DNA of 64,000 nucleotides from SZAS-79 sp964599095 (GCA_964599095.1 CAZREB010000015.1:62001-126000), one strand, 5' to 3'. Numbered from the stretch's first letter, positions 34,832-43,869 are shown. Notes: generated by a model from the sequence alone, not told the origin. Program-made: numbers and translations.

Positions 34832-36010
34832 ATGATCATCGACTGCGACACCCACTTCATGCCACGCGACGCGTTCGATCGCGTCCCCGGCGCCCTGGAT
34901 GCGCTTCGACCGCACCTCAAGTTCGATGACAGGGGCGAGTATGTCGGCCTCGATTTTCCCGGCTCTCCGCCGAAAGTCCCCGGCTCGACGCCGCTGTCGG
35001 CACCGGGCACCGGCGCGAACTACCTGGGGATGTCCGACATGGAGGCACGCGTGAAGGACTATGCCGAACTGGGGATTGAGCGCACCTGCGTCCTCGCCCA
35101 GTTCTCGGGATGGTGGTCCTACCTGATCGAGCCGGCGCTGGCCACGGCCATGGCGCATTCCTGGAACCTGTCGGTGCTCGACTTGCAGAAAAAATACCCG
35201 CGGCACGTCTCCGGCATCGCCTTGATCGCATTGCAGGATCCCGATGCGGCCATCAAGGAGATGGCCTGGGCGAAGGACAACGGCTTTACCGGGGTGGCTA
35301 TCGACAAGGTGTACCCGGTGAAGACGCATTGTTACAGCGAGGGGCTGGGCAGCCAGCGCCAGTTGTGGCCGTTCTTTCGCGCGGCGGCCAACCTCGACAT
35401 GCCGATCTACCTGCATGCCGTGCAGCACGGGCACCGCCTGAGCAACAACGTGTGGTTCCAGAAGGACGGCCTGGATTTCTTCGTGCCGAACGAAGGCCAG
35501 ATGAGCCTCGTGTCGCTGTTCACCAGCGGCCTTCTCGACGAGTACCCCAGCCTCAAGTTCGTCTATACGGAAGCGGGCACCGGGTTCATCAAGCCGCTGG
35601 TCGAGCGCCTGGACGCGAGCTTCGGCACCGCGATCGTCGACTACGACAACGAAGATGCCACGCCCTTCTTCCGCGGCCGCGGCCCGAAACACGGTGACCA
35701 GAACCTGCAACGCGCCAAGGCGCTCGAGCCTCTCGAGATCTACCTCGAGAAGAACAAGCAGCCCGCGAGCCACTACTTCAAGAACAACTTCTTCTTCACG
35801 ATCGAGACCGAAGAGCCGGAACTCCCCGACGCCATCGACTTCATCGGCGCCGACCGGTTCCTGTTCGCCACCGACTACCCGCACGACGACCCGGGCGGCG
35901 CGATGAAATTCCGCGACGTGAAGCTGCTCGAGAAGAACGCGCGGATCAAGGAAGCCGACAAGGAGCGCCTGCGCTCCGGGAACGCGCGCGATTTCCTGCA
36001 CCTCGGCTGA
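34832..36010 (+). CDS. Amidohydrolase 2 family metal-dependent hydrolase or decarboxylase
   Basis: 392 residues with a TIM-barrel amidohydrolase pattern. It begins MIIDCDTHFMPRDAF (one His rather than a full HxH), has HAVQHGHRLSNNVW as a possible metal-site strand, and ends with FLFATDYPHDDPGG carrying the conserved catalytic Asp. Relatives include aminocarboxymuconate-semialdehyde decarboxylase and many unassigned enzymes of aromatic catabolism. The substrate is not known. It has its own leader with an IclR-like site and is followed nine bases later by the IclR gene. Confidence 0.85.
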   Translation: MIIDCDTHFMPRDAFDRVPGALDALRPHLKFDDRGEYVGLDFPGSPPKVPGSTPLSAPGTGANYLGMSDMEARVKDYAELGIERTCVLAQFSGWWSYLIEPALATAMAHSWNLSVLDLQKKYPRHVSGIALIALQDPDAAIKEMAWAKDNGFTGVAIDKVYPVKTHCYSEGLGSQRQLWPFFRAAANLDMPIYLHAVQHGHRLSNNVWFQKDGLDFFVPNEGQMSLVSLFTSGLLDEYPSLKFVYTEAGTGFIKPLVERLDASFGTAIVDYDNEDATPFFRGRGPKHGDQNLQRAKALEPLEIYLEKNKQPASHYFKNNFFFTIETEEPELPDAIDFIGADRFLFATDYPHDDPGGAMKFRDVKLLEKNARIKEADKERLRSGNARDFLHLG

Positions 36011-36019
36011 GCCCGGCGC

Positions 36020-36925
36020 GTGCTGCGTTCGCTCAAGAAGGTTTTCCTGCTGATCGACGCCTTCACGGCCGAGACGCCGGAGTGGACGCTTGCCGACCTC
36101 GCGCGCCACGTGGACATGCCAAAGCCGACGGTCCACCACATCATGACGACGTTGCTGGAGGGCGGCTGGATCGACCGGCATCCCGAGTCGAAGAAATTCC
36201 GCCTCGGCGTACGCCTCTGGGAGAAGGGGTCGCTCGCGATCAGGCAGATGGGATTGCGCGATATCGCGCGGCCGCACGTCGAAGCGCTGGTGCGCGAATG
36301 CGGCGAAACCGTGCGCCTCGGGATCCTGGACACGGTCGATCCCGCATGGGTGATCTATGTCGACAGGGTGGAAGGCCGCCAGACCGTGCGCGCCGACAAC
36401 GCGGCCACCGTTCGCGCGCCGTCGTATTGCGTCGCCACCGGCAAGGCGATGCTCGCCTTCCAGCCGGAGATCGTGAATCATGTCTTTGCGCGCCCGCTGC
36501 GCGGCTATACGGAAAACACGTTGACCAGGCCCGCGGACCTCGACCGCGACCTCGCGCTGACCCGCAAGCGCGGGTATTCGCTGAACCGCAGCGAATTCCA
36601 CGGCGAAGTCGTCGGGGTCGCCGCTCCGATCCACAACCACGAGGGCCGCGTGGTGGCGGCAGTGGGCATCTCGGCGCCGGCTTACCGGCTGGGCGCCGAG
36701 GTCATCAAACGCATCGCGCCGGTCGTGGTCGCCACGGCAGGCGAGATTTCCAGGAGCGCCGGCTTCGTCACCCAAGGAGGTACGTATGAGGCATATCCAC
36801 AAGGCACTGCTCGCAGCGTTGGCATTCTGCGGGGCTCTCCTGCCGCCCCAGGGCGCGCAGGCGCAAAGCTATCCGACCCGTCCGATCGAAGTGCTCGTGG
36901 GGTACGGCCCCGGGGGCGGCAGTGA
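36020..36925 (+). CDS. IclR-family transcriptional regulator with overrunning C-terminus
   Basis: 301 residues from a GTG start. An N-terminal winged helix-turn-helix (WTLADLARHVDMPKPTVHHIMTTL region) is followed by the IclR effector domain with SYCVATGKAMLAF and GVAAPIHNHEGRVVAAVGISAPA. The normal domain ends near residue 250 (EISRSAGF). The frame continues about 50 more residues, overlapping the next gene by 140 bases in another frame, and that tail looks like non-native sequence. The stop codon may have been lost. It probably controls the surrounding catabolic operons with an aromatic or carboxylic acid effector. Confidence 0.85.
   Translation: MLRSLKKVFLLIDAFTAETPEWTLADLARHVDMPKPTVHHIMTTLLEGGWIDRHPESKKFRLGVRLWEKGSLAIRQMGLRDIARPHVEALVRECGETVRLGILDTVDPAWVIYVDRVEGRQTVRADNAATVRAPSYCVATGKAMLAFQPEIVNHVFARPLRGYTENTLTRPADLDRDLALTRKRGYSLNRSEFHGEVVGVAAPIHNHEGRVVAAVGISAPAYRLGAEVIKRIAPVVVATAGEISRSAGFVTQGGTYEAYPQGTARSVGILRGSPAAPGRAGAKLSDPSDRSARGVRPRGRQ
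36774..36781 (+). promoter_or_regulatory. Perfect Shine-Dalgarno inside the IclR frame
   Basis: AAGGAGGT, fully complementary to the 16S anti-SD, sits four bases before the ATG at 36786 and fixes that start even though it lies within the IclR reading frame. Confidence 0.85.
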
Positions 36926-37763
36926 CCTTTCGATCCGGCTGACCGAGGGCGCGGCGTCGCGCATCCTCGGGCAGAAGATCGTGATCACGAACCGCCCCGG
37001 CGCAGCCGGCACGGTGATGATGAACCAGTTCGTCCGCGCCGCGCCCGACGGGTACACCCTGGCAATCGGCAGCACGGCGACGCTGACGGTGCAGCCGCAT
37101 GTGGCTTCGTCGACGGTGCTCTTCAAGCCGGACGACTACGTGCCGATCGTGCAGATCTCCAATATCCCGAACCTGCTGATCGTGTCGCCCGACTCGCAGT
37201 TCAAGTCGAGTGCGGAATTCATCGACTTCGCGAAGAAGAATCCGGCGGGCCGGCTCAAGATCGGGATCACCTCGCCGGGGACCACGATCCACCTGCCGTT
37301 CGTGCAGATGGAAAAGCTCTACGGCATCAAGTTCACCTTCATCCCGCACAAGAGCAGCGACCCGATCGTCACGGCGATCATGGGTGCGCAGATCGACGCG
37401 GGCGGCGCGGACCTGGCGGCGGCCGGTCCCAAGATCCAGGCAGGCGCCGTGCGCGCGCTCGGCCTGTTCGCTGCCAAGCGGCTGCCGAGCCTGCCGAACG
37501 TGCCGACGCTCAAGGAACAGGGCATGGATATCGAGGCGGGCTTCTACAACATGCTGCTTGCGCCCAAAGGGACGCCCGACACGATCATCTCCACTGTCCA
37601 CCAGGCCTTCCGCAAGGCGCTCGAGGATCCGGACGTCATCGAGAAGACGGCCAAGGCCAACATGCCGCTCGAATATCTCGGCCCGAAGGAAAGCCGCGAA
37701 AGGCTCACCAGGAACTACGAGGTCTTCGGGACGCTCCTCAACGACCTCGGGATGAAGAAGTAG
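36786..37763 (+). CDS. Bug/TctC-type periplasmic solute receptor
   Basis: 325 residues. The signal peptide ends near AQAQ-SYPTR. The receptor pattern includes VLVGYGPGGGSDLSIRL, ITNRPGAAGTVMMNQFV and FIPHKSSDPIVTAIMG. The first 140 bases overlap the IclR frame. It has no transporter subunits of its own and is followed 15 bases later by the membrane subunit of the dehydrogenase-like complex. It may serve the TctAB at 28.3 kb or act as a sensor, as some orphan Bug proteins do. Confidence 0.9.
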   Translation: MRHIHKALLAALAFCGALLPPQGAQAQSYPTRPIEVLVGYGPGGGSDLSIRLTEGAASRILGQKIVITNRPGAAGTVMMNQFVRAAPDGYTLAIGSTATLTVQPHVASSTVLFKPDDYVPIVQISNIPNLLIVSPDSQFKSSAEFIDFAKKNPAGRLKIGITSPGTTIHLPFVQMEKLYGIKFTFIPHKSSDPIVTAIMGAQIDAGGADLAAAGPKIQAGAVRALGLFAAKRLPSLPNVPTLKEQGMDIEAGFYNMLLAPKGTPDTIISTVHQAFRKALEDPDVIEKTAKANMPLEYLGPKESRERLTRNYEVFGTLLNDLGMKK

Positions 37764-37778
37764 CAGGCGCGGGCAGGG

Positions 37779-38549
37779 GTGCCAGTGGACGGCAGGGTCA
37801 TCCGGCTGGAGCCGTATCCGGCGGGGCGCACCGACGCGTGGTGGGCCGGTCCGTTGGTTACTGCACTGGCGCTGGTTGCGTTTATCGCCTACGCGCTGTG
37901 GGCCGCGCTGCAGAACGGCCACTATTATGCAGCGCCATACCTCTCCCCGTTCTATTCGCCGTGCATCGCGGCGAGTTGTACTCACGTCAGCGTGCCGCTG
38001 CTGGGCAATTGGTGGACGCTCTCGCCCGCGTTTCTTGTTCTTTGGGTGCCCGGAGGCATGCGCGCCACCTGTTATTACTACCGCAAAGCGTACTATCGCG
38101 CGCTCTTTCGTTCGCCGGTGGCCTGCGCGGTGCCGGACGTCTCGGCGAACTACCGGGGCGAGTCCCGCTTCCCGCTGGTGCTGCAGAACCTGCACCGCTA
38201 CTTCTTCTACCTCACGCTTCCGGTCCTCGCCTTCCTCTGGTGGGACGCGCTGCGCGCCTTCCGTTTTGCCGATGGCTGGGGCCTGGGCCTGGGCACGATC
38301 GTGCTCTGCGTGAATGCGGCGCTGCTGTCCTTGTACATCCTGTCGTGCAACTCTTGCCGCCATGCCTGCGGCGGCCACCTCGACTCCCTGCACGGCGCGC
38401 CGGTCCGGTCGCGTGCATGGAAGTTCGTCAGCCGCCTGAACGAAAGGCATCGTGAATTCGGCTGGGTCAGTCTCGCATCCGTCGTGCTTGCGGATTTCTA
38501 TGTGCGCGCACTTTCGATGGGCCTGCTTCACGATCCGAGGCTGTTCTGA
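37779..38549 (+). CDS. Membrane anchor subunit of a succinate dehydrogenase/fumarate reductase-like complex
   Basis: 256 residues from a GTG start, with five predicted membrane helices. The phrases YSPCIAASCTHVSVPLLGNWW, GMRATCYYYRKAYYRALF and the Cys/His-rich SCNSCRHACGGH resemble the membrane subunit found beside the flavoprotein of actinobacterial Sdh1-type complexes. It is unlike SdhC/SdhD cytochrome b subunits. Haem ligands are not certain; His in NLHRYFFYL is a candidate. The flavoprotein and iron-sulfur genes follow directly, so it is assigned as quinone-reactive anchor by pattern and context. Confidence 0.75.
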   Translation: MPVDGRVIRLEPYPAGRTDAWWAGPLVTALALVAFIAYALWAALQNGHYYAAPYLSPFYSPCIAASCTHVSVPLLGNWWTLSPAFLVLWVPGGMRATCYYYRKAYYRALFRSPVACAVPDVSANYRGESRFPLVLQNLHRYFFYLTLPVLAFLWWDALRAFRFADGWGLGLGTIVLCVNAALLSLYILSCNSCRHACGGHLDSLHGAPVRSRAWKFVSRLNERHREFGWVSLASVVLADFYVRALSMGLLHDPRLF

Positions 38550-38581
38550 TTCCCGTCGAACTCGCGACGCACGACTGTGAC

Positions 38582-40459
38582 GTGCTCGTCGTCGGGGCCG
38601 GCGGCGCGGGCTTGCGCGCCGCGATCGAATCCGCGACGCAAGGCGCACGCACGGTGCTGCTGTGCAAGTCGCTGCTCGGCAAGGCACATACGGTCATGGC
38701 CGAAAGCGGGATCGCAGCGGCGCTCGGCAACGTGCACGCCGAGGACGGCTGGCAGGCCCACTTCCGCGACACCCTGCGCGGCGGCTCTTTGCTCAACGAC
38801 TGGCGGATGGCCGGCATCCTTGCCGGGGAGGCGCCGGCGCGCGTGCTCGAACTGGAATCATGGGGCGCGGTGTTCGACCGTACGCCGGCCGGACTCATTC
38901 GCCAGCAGGATGCCGGCGGCCACCGGTACGCGCGCCTCGCGCACGCCGGGGACCGCACCGGGGTCGAGATCATGCGCACGCTACAGCAGCAAGCGATCCG
39001 TCTCGGGGTCGAGGTGCACATGGAGTGCAGCGCCCAGGAGTTGATCGCGGACGAGGGACGCATCATCGGCGCGCTGGCGCTGCGGCGTGACACCGGCCGA
39101 CTGGCGCACTTTCGATGCAGGGCCGTAGTGCTGGCCACCGGCGGTGGCGGGCGCGCGTGGAAGGTTTCGTCGAATTCTCAGGAACACACCGGCGATGGCG
39201 TGAGCCTCGCCCTGCGGGCCGGCGCCGACCTCGTCGATATGGAATTCACGCAGTTCCACCCGACCTGCCTGGTGAGGCAAGGCAGTGCGCAAGGGATGCT
39301 GGTCAGCGAAGCGGTCCGGGGCGCCGGCGGCGTGCTGCGCAACGCCGAAGGCCGGCGATTCATGTTCGATTATGTCCCCGGCCTGATGCGCGCCGAAACG
39401 GCGGACACCGAGCGCGAGGCCGACGAATGGCATTCGACGCGGCGCGACCGCCGCCGGCCGCCTGAATTGCTGCCCTCGGACGTGGTCGCGCGTGCGATCG
39501 ATGCCGAGGTTCGCGCCGGCCGGGGCTTTTCGAACGGCGGCGTTCACCTCGATATTGCGACGCGCCGCCCACGGCAGGAGATTCGCAGCCTGCTGCCTTC
39601 GACCTGCAGGCGCTTCGAACAGCTGGCGGGGATCGATCTCACCCGCCAGCCGGTGGAAGTGGCGCCGGCCTGCCACTACTCGATCGGCGGCGTGCAAGTG
39701 AACGCCGAGACTGCCGCAACGTCCGTGAAGGGCCTGTATGCCGCTGGTGAAGTCGCGGCCGGCGCGCACGGTGCGAGCCGGCTGGGCGGCAATTCGCTTG
39801 CGGACCTGCTGGTATTCGGCCGGCGCGCTGGGCTGAACGCGGCGCTGCACGCATTGCAGGCCGGTGCTGTTCGCGTGCCCGCGAAGGGCGAATCGGGGGC
39901 TGTCGCCGCAATCGCGCGGCGAATCGAAGCGCCGTTGGTTCGCGCCGGCGGCGAGGACCCCTATTCGCTTTTGCGAGAGTTGCAGGAATGCATGCATGCA
40001 CACGCCGGCCTGCGCCGGACGGGACCCGGGCTCGGGGAAGCTCTCGACCGGATCGAGCAACTGCGTCGCCGGGCGGAAAAGCTCTCCGCACGCGGGCCGC
40101 GCCTGTTCAACCCGGGCTGGCACCTGTGCCTCGACCTTGGGTCGATGCTCGACTTTGCGCAGGCGACGGCGCTTGCGGCCCTTGCGCGCAAAGAGACTCG
40201 CGGATGCCACGCACGCGACGATTTCCCGGGGACTAGCGATTCGCTCGGCGCCGCCCGGATCGTGGTTCGACGATCGGGCAACGGCCTGCGCGTTGCGCAG
40301 GAAGCGCTGCCCGAAATGCCCGAAGAGTTCAGGATACTGTTGGTACCCGATGAGTTGAAGCAGCTACTCGAGGAGCAATTTGCTTGGATGCGAACGAAGT
40401 CCACCTCCGGGTCTGGCGCGGCGACGCCGGCGGCGGGGAATTCAAAAGCTACCGGCTGA
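38582..40459 (+). CDS. Succinate dehydrogenase/fumarate reductase-like flavoprotein subunit
   Basis: 625 residues from the GTG at 38582. The frame starts almost inside the FAD-binding strand (MLVVGAGGAGLRAAI). In-frame codons back to the anchor stop read THDCDVLVVGAGG, normal for the family, so the true start may be the ATT at 38549 or CTG at 38546, with GAGG upstream. His36 in KAHTVMAESG lies where succinate dehydrogenase carries covalent FAD. MEFTQFHPTCLV and GASRLGGNSLADLLVFGRRAG are family regions. It is a paralog of the flavoprotein at 31.2 kb but has adjacent anchor and iron-sulfur genes. It should oxidise or reduce a dicarboxylate-like acid against quinone. Confidence 0.88.
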   Translation: MLVVGAGGAGLRAAIESATQGARTVLLCKSLLGKAHTVMAESGIAAALGNVHAEDGWQAHFRDTLRGGSLLNDWRMAGILAGEAPARVLELESWGAVFDRTPAGLIRQQDAGGHRYARLAHAGDRTGVEIMRTLQQQAIRLGVEVHMECSAQELIADEGRIIGALALRRDTGRLAHFRCRAVVLATGGGGRAWKVSSNSQEHTGDGVSLALRAGADLVDMEFTQFHPTCLVRQGSAQGMLVSEAVRGAGGVLRNAEGRRFMFDYVPGLMRAETADTEREADEWHSTRRDRRRPPELLPSDVVARAIDAEVRAGRGFSNGGVHLDIATRRPRQEIRSLLPSTCRRFEQLAGIDLTRQPVEVAPACHYSIGGVQVNAETAATSVKGLYAAGEVAAGAHGASRLGGNSLADLLVFGRRAGLNAALHALQAGAVRVPAKGESGAVAAIARRIEAPLVRAGGEDPYSLLRELQECMHAHAGLRRTGPGLGEALDRIEQLRRRAEKLSARGPRLFNPGWHLCLDLGSMLDFAQATALAALARKETRGCHARDDFPGTSDSLGAARIVVRRSGNGLRVAQEALPEMPEEFRILLVPDELKQLLEEQFAWMRTKSTSGSGAATPAAGNSKATG

Positions 40460-41145
40460 ACGCCGCCGAGGGCATGGTCGTGCTGGACGCCGTGCGCGAA
40501 GTGCAGGCAACCCAGGCCGGCGACCTCGCAGTGCGCTGGAACTGCAAGGCGGGCAAGTGCGGCTCGTGCAGCGCCGAGGTCAACGGCATCCCGCGGCTGA
40601 TGTGCATGACGCGCCTGAACAGCCTGCCGCCCGGACAGCCGGTCACGGTAGGCCCGATGCGCTCGTTCCCGATCATCCGGGACCTTGTGACCGACGTGTC
40701 CTTCAACTACTCGAAGGCGGCCGGCATCCCGCCTTTCCAGCCGGTGCCGCCGGGCCCGGATGGCAAGCGCCGGATGTACCAGGAAGACGTCGAGCGCATC
40801 CAGGAGTTCCACCGCTGCATCGAATGCTTCCTTTGCCAGAATACCTGCCATGTCGTGCGCGACCACGCCGACCTCAGGCCGGCGTATTCCGGACCGCGCT
40901 CGTTCGTGCGGATCGCGGCGCTCGAGATGCATCCGCTGGACACCGGCGACCGCGTGCCGCTCCTCAAGGACCAGGCCGGAATCGGCCTGTGCAACGTGAC
41001 CAAGTGCTGCACCGAGGTGTGCCCGGAGCAGATCCGGATCACCGACAACGCGATCATCCCGCTCAAGGAACGGGTGGCCGACCGCTACTACGATCCCGTC
41101 GCCACGTTCTTCCGGCGATTCTTACCTTCCCGGAGGATTCCATGA
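40384..41145 (+). CDS. Succinate dehydrogenase/fumarate reductase-like iron-sulfur subunit
   Basis: 253 residues from a TTG start, overlapping the flavoprotein by 76 bases. The N-terminal [2Fe-2S] ferredoxin domain has CKAGKCGSCSAEVNG plus a later Cys (RLMCMT). The C-terminal domain has CIECFLCQNTCHV and CNVTKCCTEVCPEQI for [4Fe-4S] and [3Fe-4S] clusters. This is a complete SdhB/FrdB-type electron wire between the flavoprotein and the membrane anchor. Its stop overlaps the next Bug gene start. Confidence 0.9.
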   Translation: MDANEVHLRVWRGDAGGGEFKSYRLNAAEGMVVLDAVREVQATQAGDLAVRWNCKAGKCGSCSAEVNGIPRLMCMTRLNSLPPGQPVTVGPMRSFPIIRDLVTDVSFNYSKAAGIPPFQPVPPGPDGKRRMYQEDVERIQEFHRCIECFLCQNTCHVVRDHADLRPAYSGPRSFVRIAALEMHPLDTGDRVPLLKDQAGIGLCNVTKCCTEVCPEQIRITDNAIIPLKERVADRYYDPVATFFRRFLPSRRIP

Positions 41146-42089
41146 AACTTCGACTGGCTTCTGCGTTACTTGCCTCGATCTTTGCTGCGGGCGTCGCATT
41201 CGGACAGGATTTTCCCTCCAAGCCGATCACGTTCCTGGTTCCCCAGGCGCCCGGCGGCGGCACCGACCTTTCAGTGCGGATGGTGGAGGCGGCCGCTTCG
41301 CGCAATTTGAGGCAGAGGGTGGTCGTCGTCAACAAGCCCGGTACCAGTACGCTGCTGCAACTTACGACTTCGGCCCCCGACGGCTACACGATCGCGGTCG
41401 CATCGACCGGGAACACCGCCGCACTTCCGCACAATCCGGGCGTGCCTTATGACCGCTACGACTACGTGCCGGTGATTCAGCTCACCAATGTTCCCTCGGT
41501 CATGATCTCACCCGCGAATTCACCGCTGCGCACGGTGGCAGATATCGTCGCCGCCGCGCGCACGGGCGGTCCCGGCAGCCTCAAGGTCGGCACGACGGCG
41601 CTGGGTACTTCGAGCCAGTTTGCCGCGGTGCTGATCGAGCGGGCCTACGGCATCAAATTCACCTATGTCCCGCACAAGAGCAACGGCGAGGTCACCACTG
41701 CCATCCTGGGCGGGCACCTGGACCTTGGCAGCGTCGACATATCGGCGGCCGGCCCGCGGATCGCGGCGCAGGCGGTGCGTGGCATCGGCGTCTACTCGGA
41801 CCAGCGACTCGCCGACGCGCCCGACCTGCCGACCATGGTCGAGCAGGGTGTCAAGGGCAGCATGGGTTTCTATAACATCGTAATCGTGCCCAAGGGCACG
41901 CCCGAGCGCGTGATTTCGATCCTTCATGACGCCTTCCGGAAAGCGCTCCAGGATCCCGAGGTCGTCGAAAAGGCGCGCGCAGCGAACATCCCCATCGCCT
42001 ATCTCGGGCCCGCGGCCAGCCGCGAATACATGGACCGTTCCTACGAGCTCATGGGTGGCCTGATCCGCGAACTCGGGTTGAAGAAGTAG
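41142..42089 (+). CDS. Bug/TctC-type periplasmic solute receptor
   Basis: 315 residues with a clear signal peptide (cleavage near AFGQ-DFPSK). Its body (ITFLVPQAPGGGTDLSVRM; FTYVPHKSNGEVTTAILGGHLD) is more like the TctC at 27.3 kb than like the next gene. The long open frame upstream belongs to another gene; the ATG with CGGAGG before it is the start, overlapping the iron-sulfur gene stop by four bases. No transporter subunits adjoin it. Confidence 0.92.
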   Translation: MKLRLASALLASIFAAGVAFGQDFPSKPITFLVPQAPGGGTDLSVRMVEAAASRNLRQRVVVVNKPGTSTLLQLTTSAPDGYTIAVASTGNTAALPHNPGVPYDRYDYVPVIQLTNVPSVMISPANSPLRTVADIVAAARTGGPGSLKVGTTALGTSSQFAAVLIERAYGIKFTYVPHKSNGEVTTAILGGHLDLGSVDISAAGPRIAAQAVRGIGVYSDQRLADAPDLPTMVEQGVKGSMGFYNIVIVPKGTPERVISILHDAFRKALQDPEVVEKARAANIPIAYLGPAASREYMDRSYELMGGLIRELGLKK

Positions 42090-42100
42090 GGACGGCAGCC

Positions 42101-43078
42101 ATGTGCCCACGCTTTCTCTCTCTCGCGGTCGCCGGTCTCCTGGGCGCGTTTCCGCTGACCGGTGCCGCGGCGGATGCGGATTATCCCGCCCGGCCGGTCA
42201 AGGTGATCATGCCCTTCGCACCGGGTGGGCCGGCGGACGTGCTGGCGCGCGTGCTTGCGCAGAAGCTCTCCGAATCTTTCGGCGGCAAGCCGTTCGTCGT
42301 CGAGAATCGTCCCGGTGCGGCCGGCAACATCGGCATGGCACAGTCGGCCCGTGCCGCAGCCGACGGTTACACGCTCCTCCTGGCGAGCAGCGCATACGTC
42401 ATCAATCCCTCGCTGTATCCGAATGCGGGATTCGACCCGGTCAAGGACTTCGCGCCGGTCACTCTGGCAGTGACTTCGCCGAACATCCTCGTGTCCCATC
42501 CGTCGTTCGCCGCGAAAGACATCCGGGAGTTTCTCTCAGTCGTGCGTTCGACGCCGGGCAAGGTGGACTACGCGTCCCCGGGCGTGGGTACGGGCCCTCA
42601 CCTGAGCGCCGAACTGTTCCGGCTCGGTGCGCAATTGCAGATGACACATGTGTCCTACAACGGCGGCGGCCCGGCGATCCAGGCCGTGCTCGGCGCCCAG
42701 GTGCCGGTCTGCATGTCCGCGCTGCCAGCAGCGGTACAGCACGTCAAGGCGGGGAGGTTGCGGCCCCTGGCGGTCACGAGTAGTGTGCGCGCACCTTCGC
42801 TCCCGGATGTGCCGACGATCGCCGAATCCGCGATTCCCGGTTTCGAGGGCGACACGTTGCAGTTCGTGGTCGCCCCGGCGGGCACGCCGCCAGCGATCGT
42901 GAATGCCCTGAATCGCGCAATCGTCCGCGCACTCGAATCGCAGGAGCTGCGCGAGAAGCTGGGAGCCTCGGGGTTCCTGATCGTCGCGAGCACGCCGGCC
43001 GACACCGCCCGCAAGATCGCGTTCGAGCGGGAGAAGTGGGCCCGAGTGATCCGGGACGCCAATATCAAGCCGGAATAA
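42101..43078 (+). CDS. Bug/TctC-type periplasmic solute receptor
   Basis: 325 residues. The signal peptide runs to about AAADA-DYPAR. The receptor body has VKVIMPFAPGGPADVLARV, VENRPGAAGNIGMAQSA and THVSYNGGGPAIQAVLG. It is clearly diverged from the preceding Bug gene, from which it is separated by 11 bases, so the tandem pair probably binds different ligands. Enoyl-CoA hydratase follows after five bases. Confidence 0.92.
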   Translation: MCPRFLSLAVAGLLGAFPLTGAAADADYPARPVKVIMPFAPGGPADVLARVLAQKLSESFGGKPFVVENRPGAAGNIGMAQSARAAADGYTLLLASSAYVINPSLYPNAGFDPVKDFAPVTLAVTSPNILVSHPSFAAKDIREFLSVVRSTPGKVDYASPGVGTGPHLSAELFRLGAQLQMTHVSYNGGGPAIQAVLGAQVPVCMSALPAAVQHVKAGRLRPLAVTSSVRAPSLPDVPTIAESAIPGFEGDTLQFVVAPAGTPPAIVNALNRAIVRALESQELREKLGASGFLIVASTPADTARKIAFEREKWARVIRDANIKPE

Positions 43079-43083
43079 ACGCC

Positions 43084-43869
43084 GTGAACTACGAAACCAT
43101 CGTCATCGAACGCGAAGGCGCGATCACCACGCTGCGCCTCAATCGCCCGGATTGCATGAATGCCATCGACCTCTTGATGCGCAAGGAACTCGCCGATGCG
43201 CTCGACGAACTCGCCGCGGACGATGCAGTGAGGGTCGTCATCGTGACCGGCGCCGGAGAGAACTTCTGTGCGGGCGGCGACATCCGGATGATGCGCGCAA
43301 AGCGCCTGACCGCGGCGGAGGGGCGCACGCGCGTCGGCGGCCTGAACCGCCTGATCACGCGCCTGGCCGACCTGCCCAAGCCGACCATCGCCATGGTGGA
43401 CGGCGCAGCGGTGGGTGCCGGCACGACGCTCGCCCTGTGCTGCGACCTGGTGATCTGCTCGGAGCGCGCGCGGTTCGGGCAGCCGTTCTGGAAGATCGGC
43501 CTCGTGCCGGACGGCGGCGGCACGTGGCTGCTTCCGCGCATCATCGGCATGGCGCGCGCCAAGCACCTCATCTATACGGCGGATATCATCGGTGCCGCCG
43601 AGGCAGAGCGGATCGGCCTCATCACCCAGGTCGTGCCAGTTACGGACCTGGCGAGGACGGTACGCACGCTCGCCGAAAGGATCGCGGGTGCGCCGCCGGC
43701 GGTACTGCGCATGGCCAAGCACATGATGAACCGAAGCGTGACGACAGACCTTGCCGCGGCGCTCGATCTCGAAGCGCTTTCGCAGGGCATTGCCATCTCC
43801 AGCGAGGATCACCAGGAAGGCATTGCGGCTTTCCTGGAAAAGCGCCCACCTAGGTTCACTGGACGCTGA
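43084..43869 (+). CDS. Enoyl-CoA hydratase/isomerase (first of two paralogs)
   Basis: 261 residues from a GTG start. Crotonase features: LRLNRPDCMNAID, oxyanion-hole region GAGENFCAGGDIRMM, and LVPDGGGTWLLPRIIG, where the Asp in the loop and the neighbouring acidic residues differ from classic hydratases (the usual second Glu is not obvious). A hydratase, isomerase or ring-processing activity on an acyl-CoA is expected. Its stop shares a base with the CoA ligase start. Confidence 0.88.
   Translation: MNYETIVIEREGAITTLRLNRPDCMNAIDLLMRKELADALDELAADDAVRVVIVTGAGENFCAGGDIRMMRAKRLTAAEGRTRVGGLNRLITRLADLPKPTIAMVDGAAVGAGTTLALCCDLVICSERARFGQPFWKIGLVPDGGGTWLLPRIIGMARAKHLIYTADIIGAAEAERIGLITQVVPVTDLARTVRTLAERIAGAPPAVLRMAKHMMNRSVTTDLAAALDLEALSQGIAISSEDHQEGIAAFLEKRPPRFTGR

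Noticed and set aside
34679..36802. 707-codon open frame antisense to amidohydrolase and IclR genes
   Set aside because: Complementary to two recognisable proteins; its own translation resembles no family.
36768..38687. 639-codon open frame antisense to the Bug receptor and membrane anchor
   Set aside because: Arg-rich shadow frame without domains; the plus-strand genes carry signal peptide and membrane-helix patterns.
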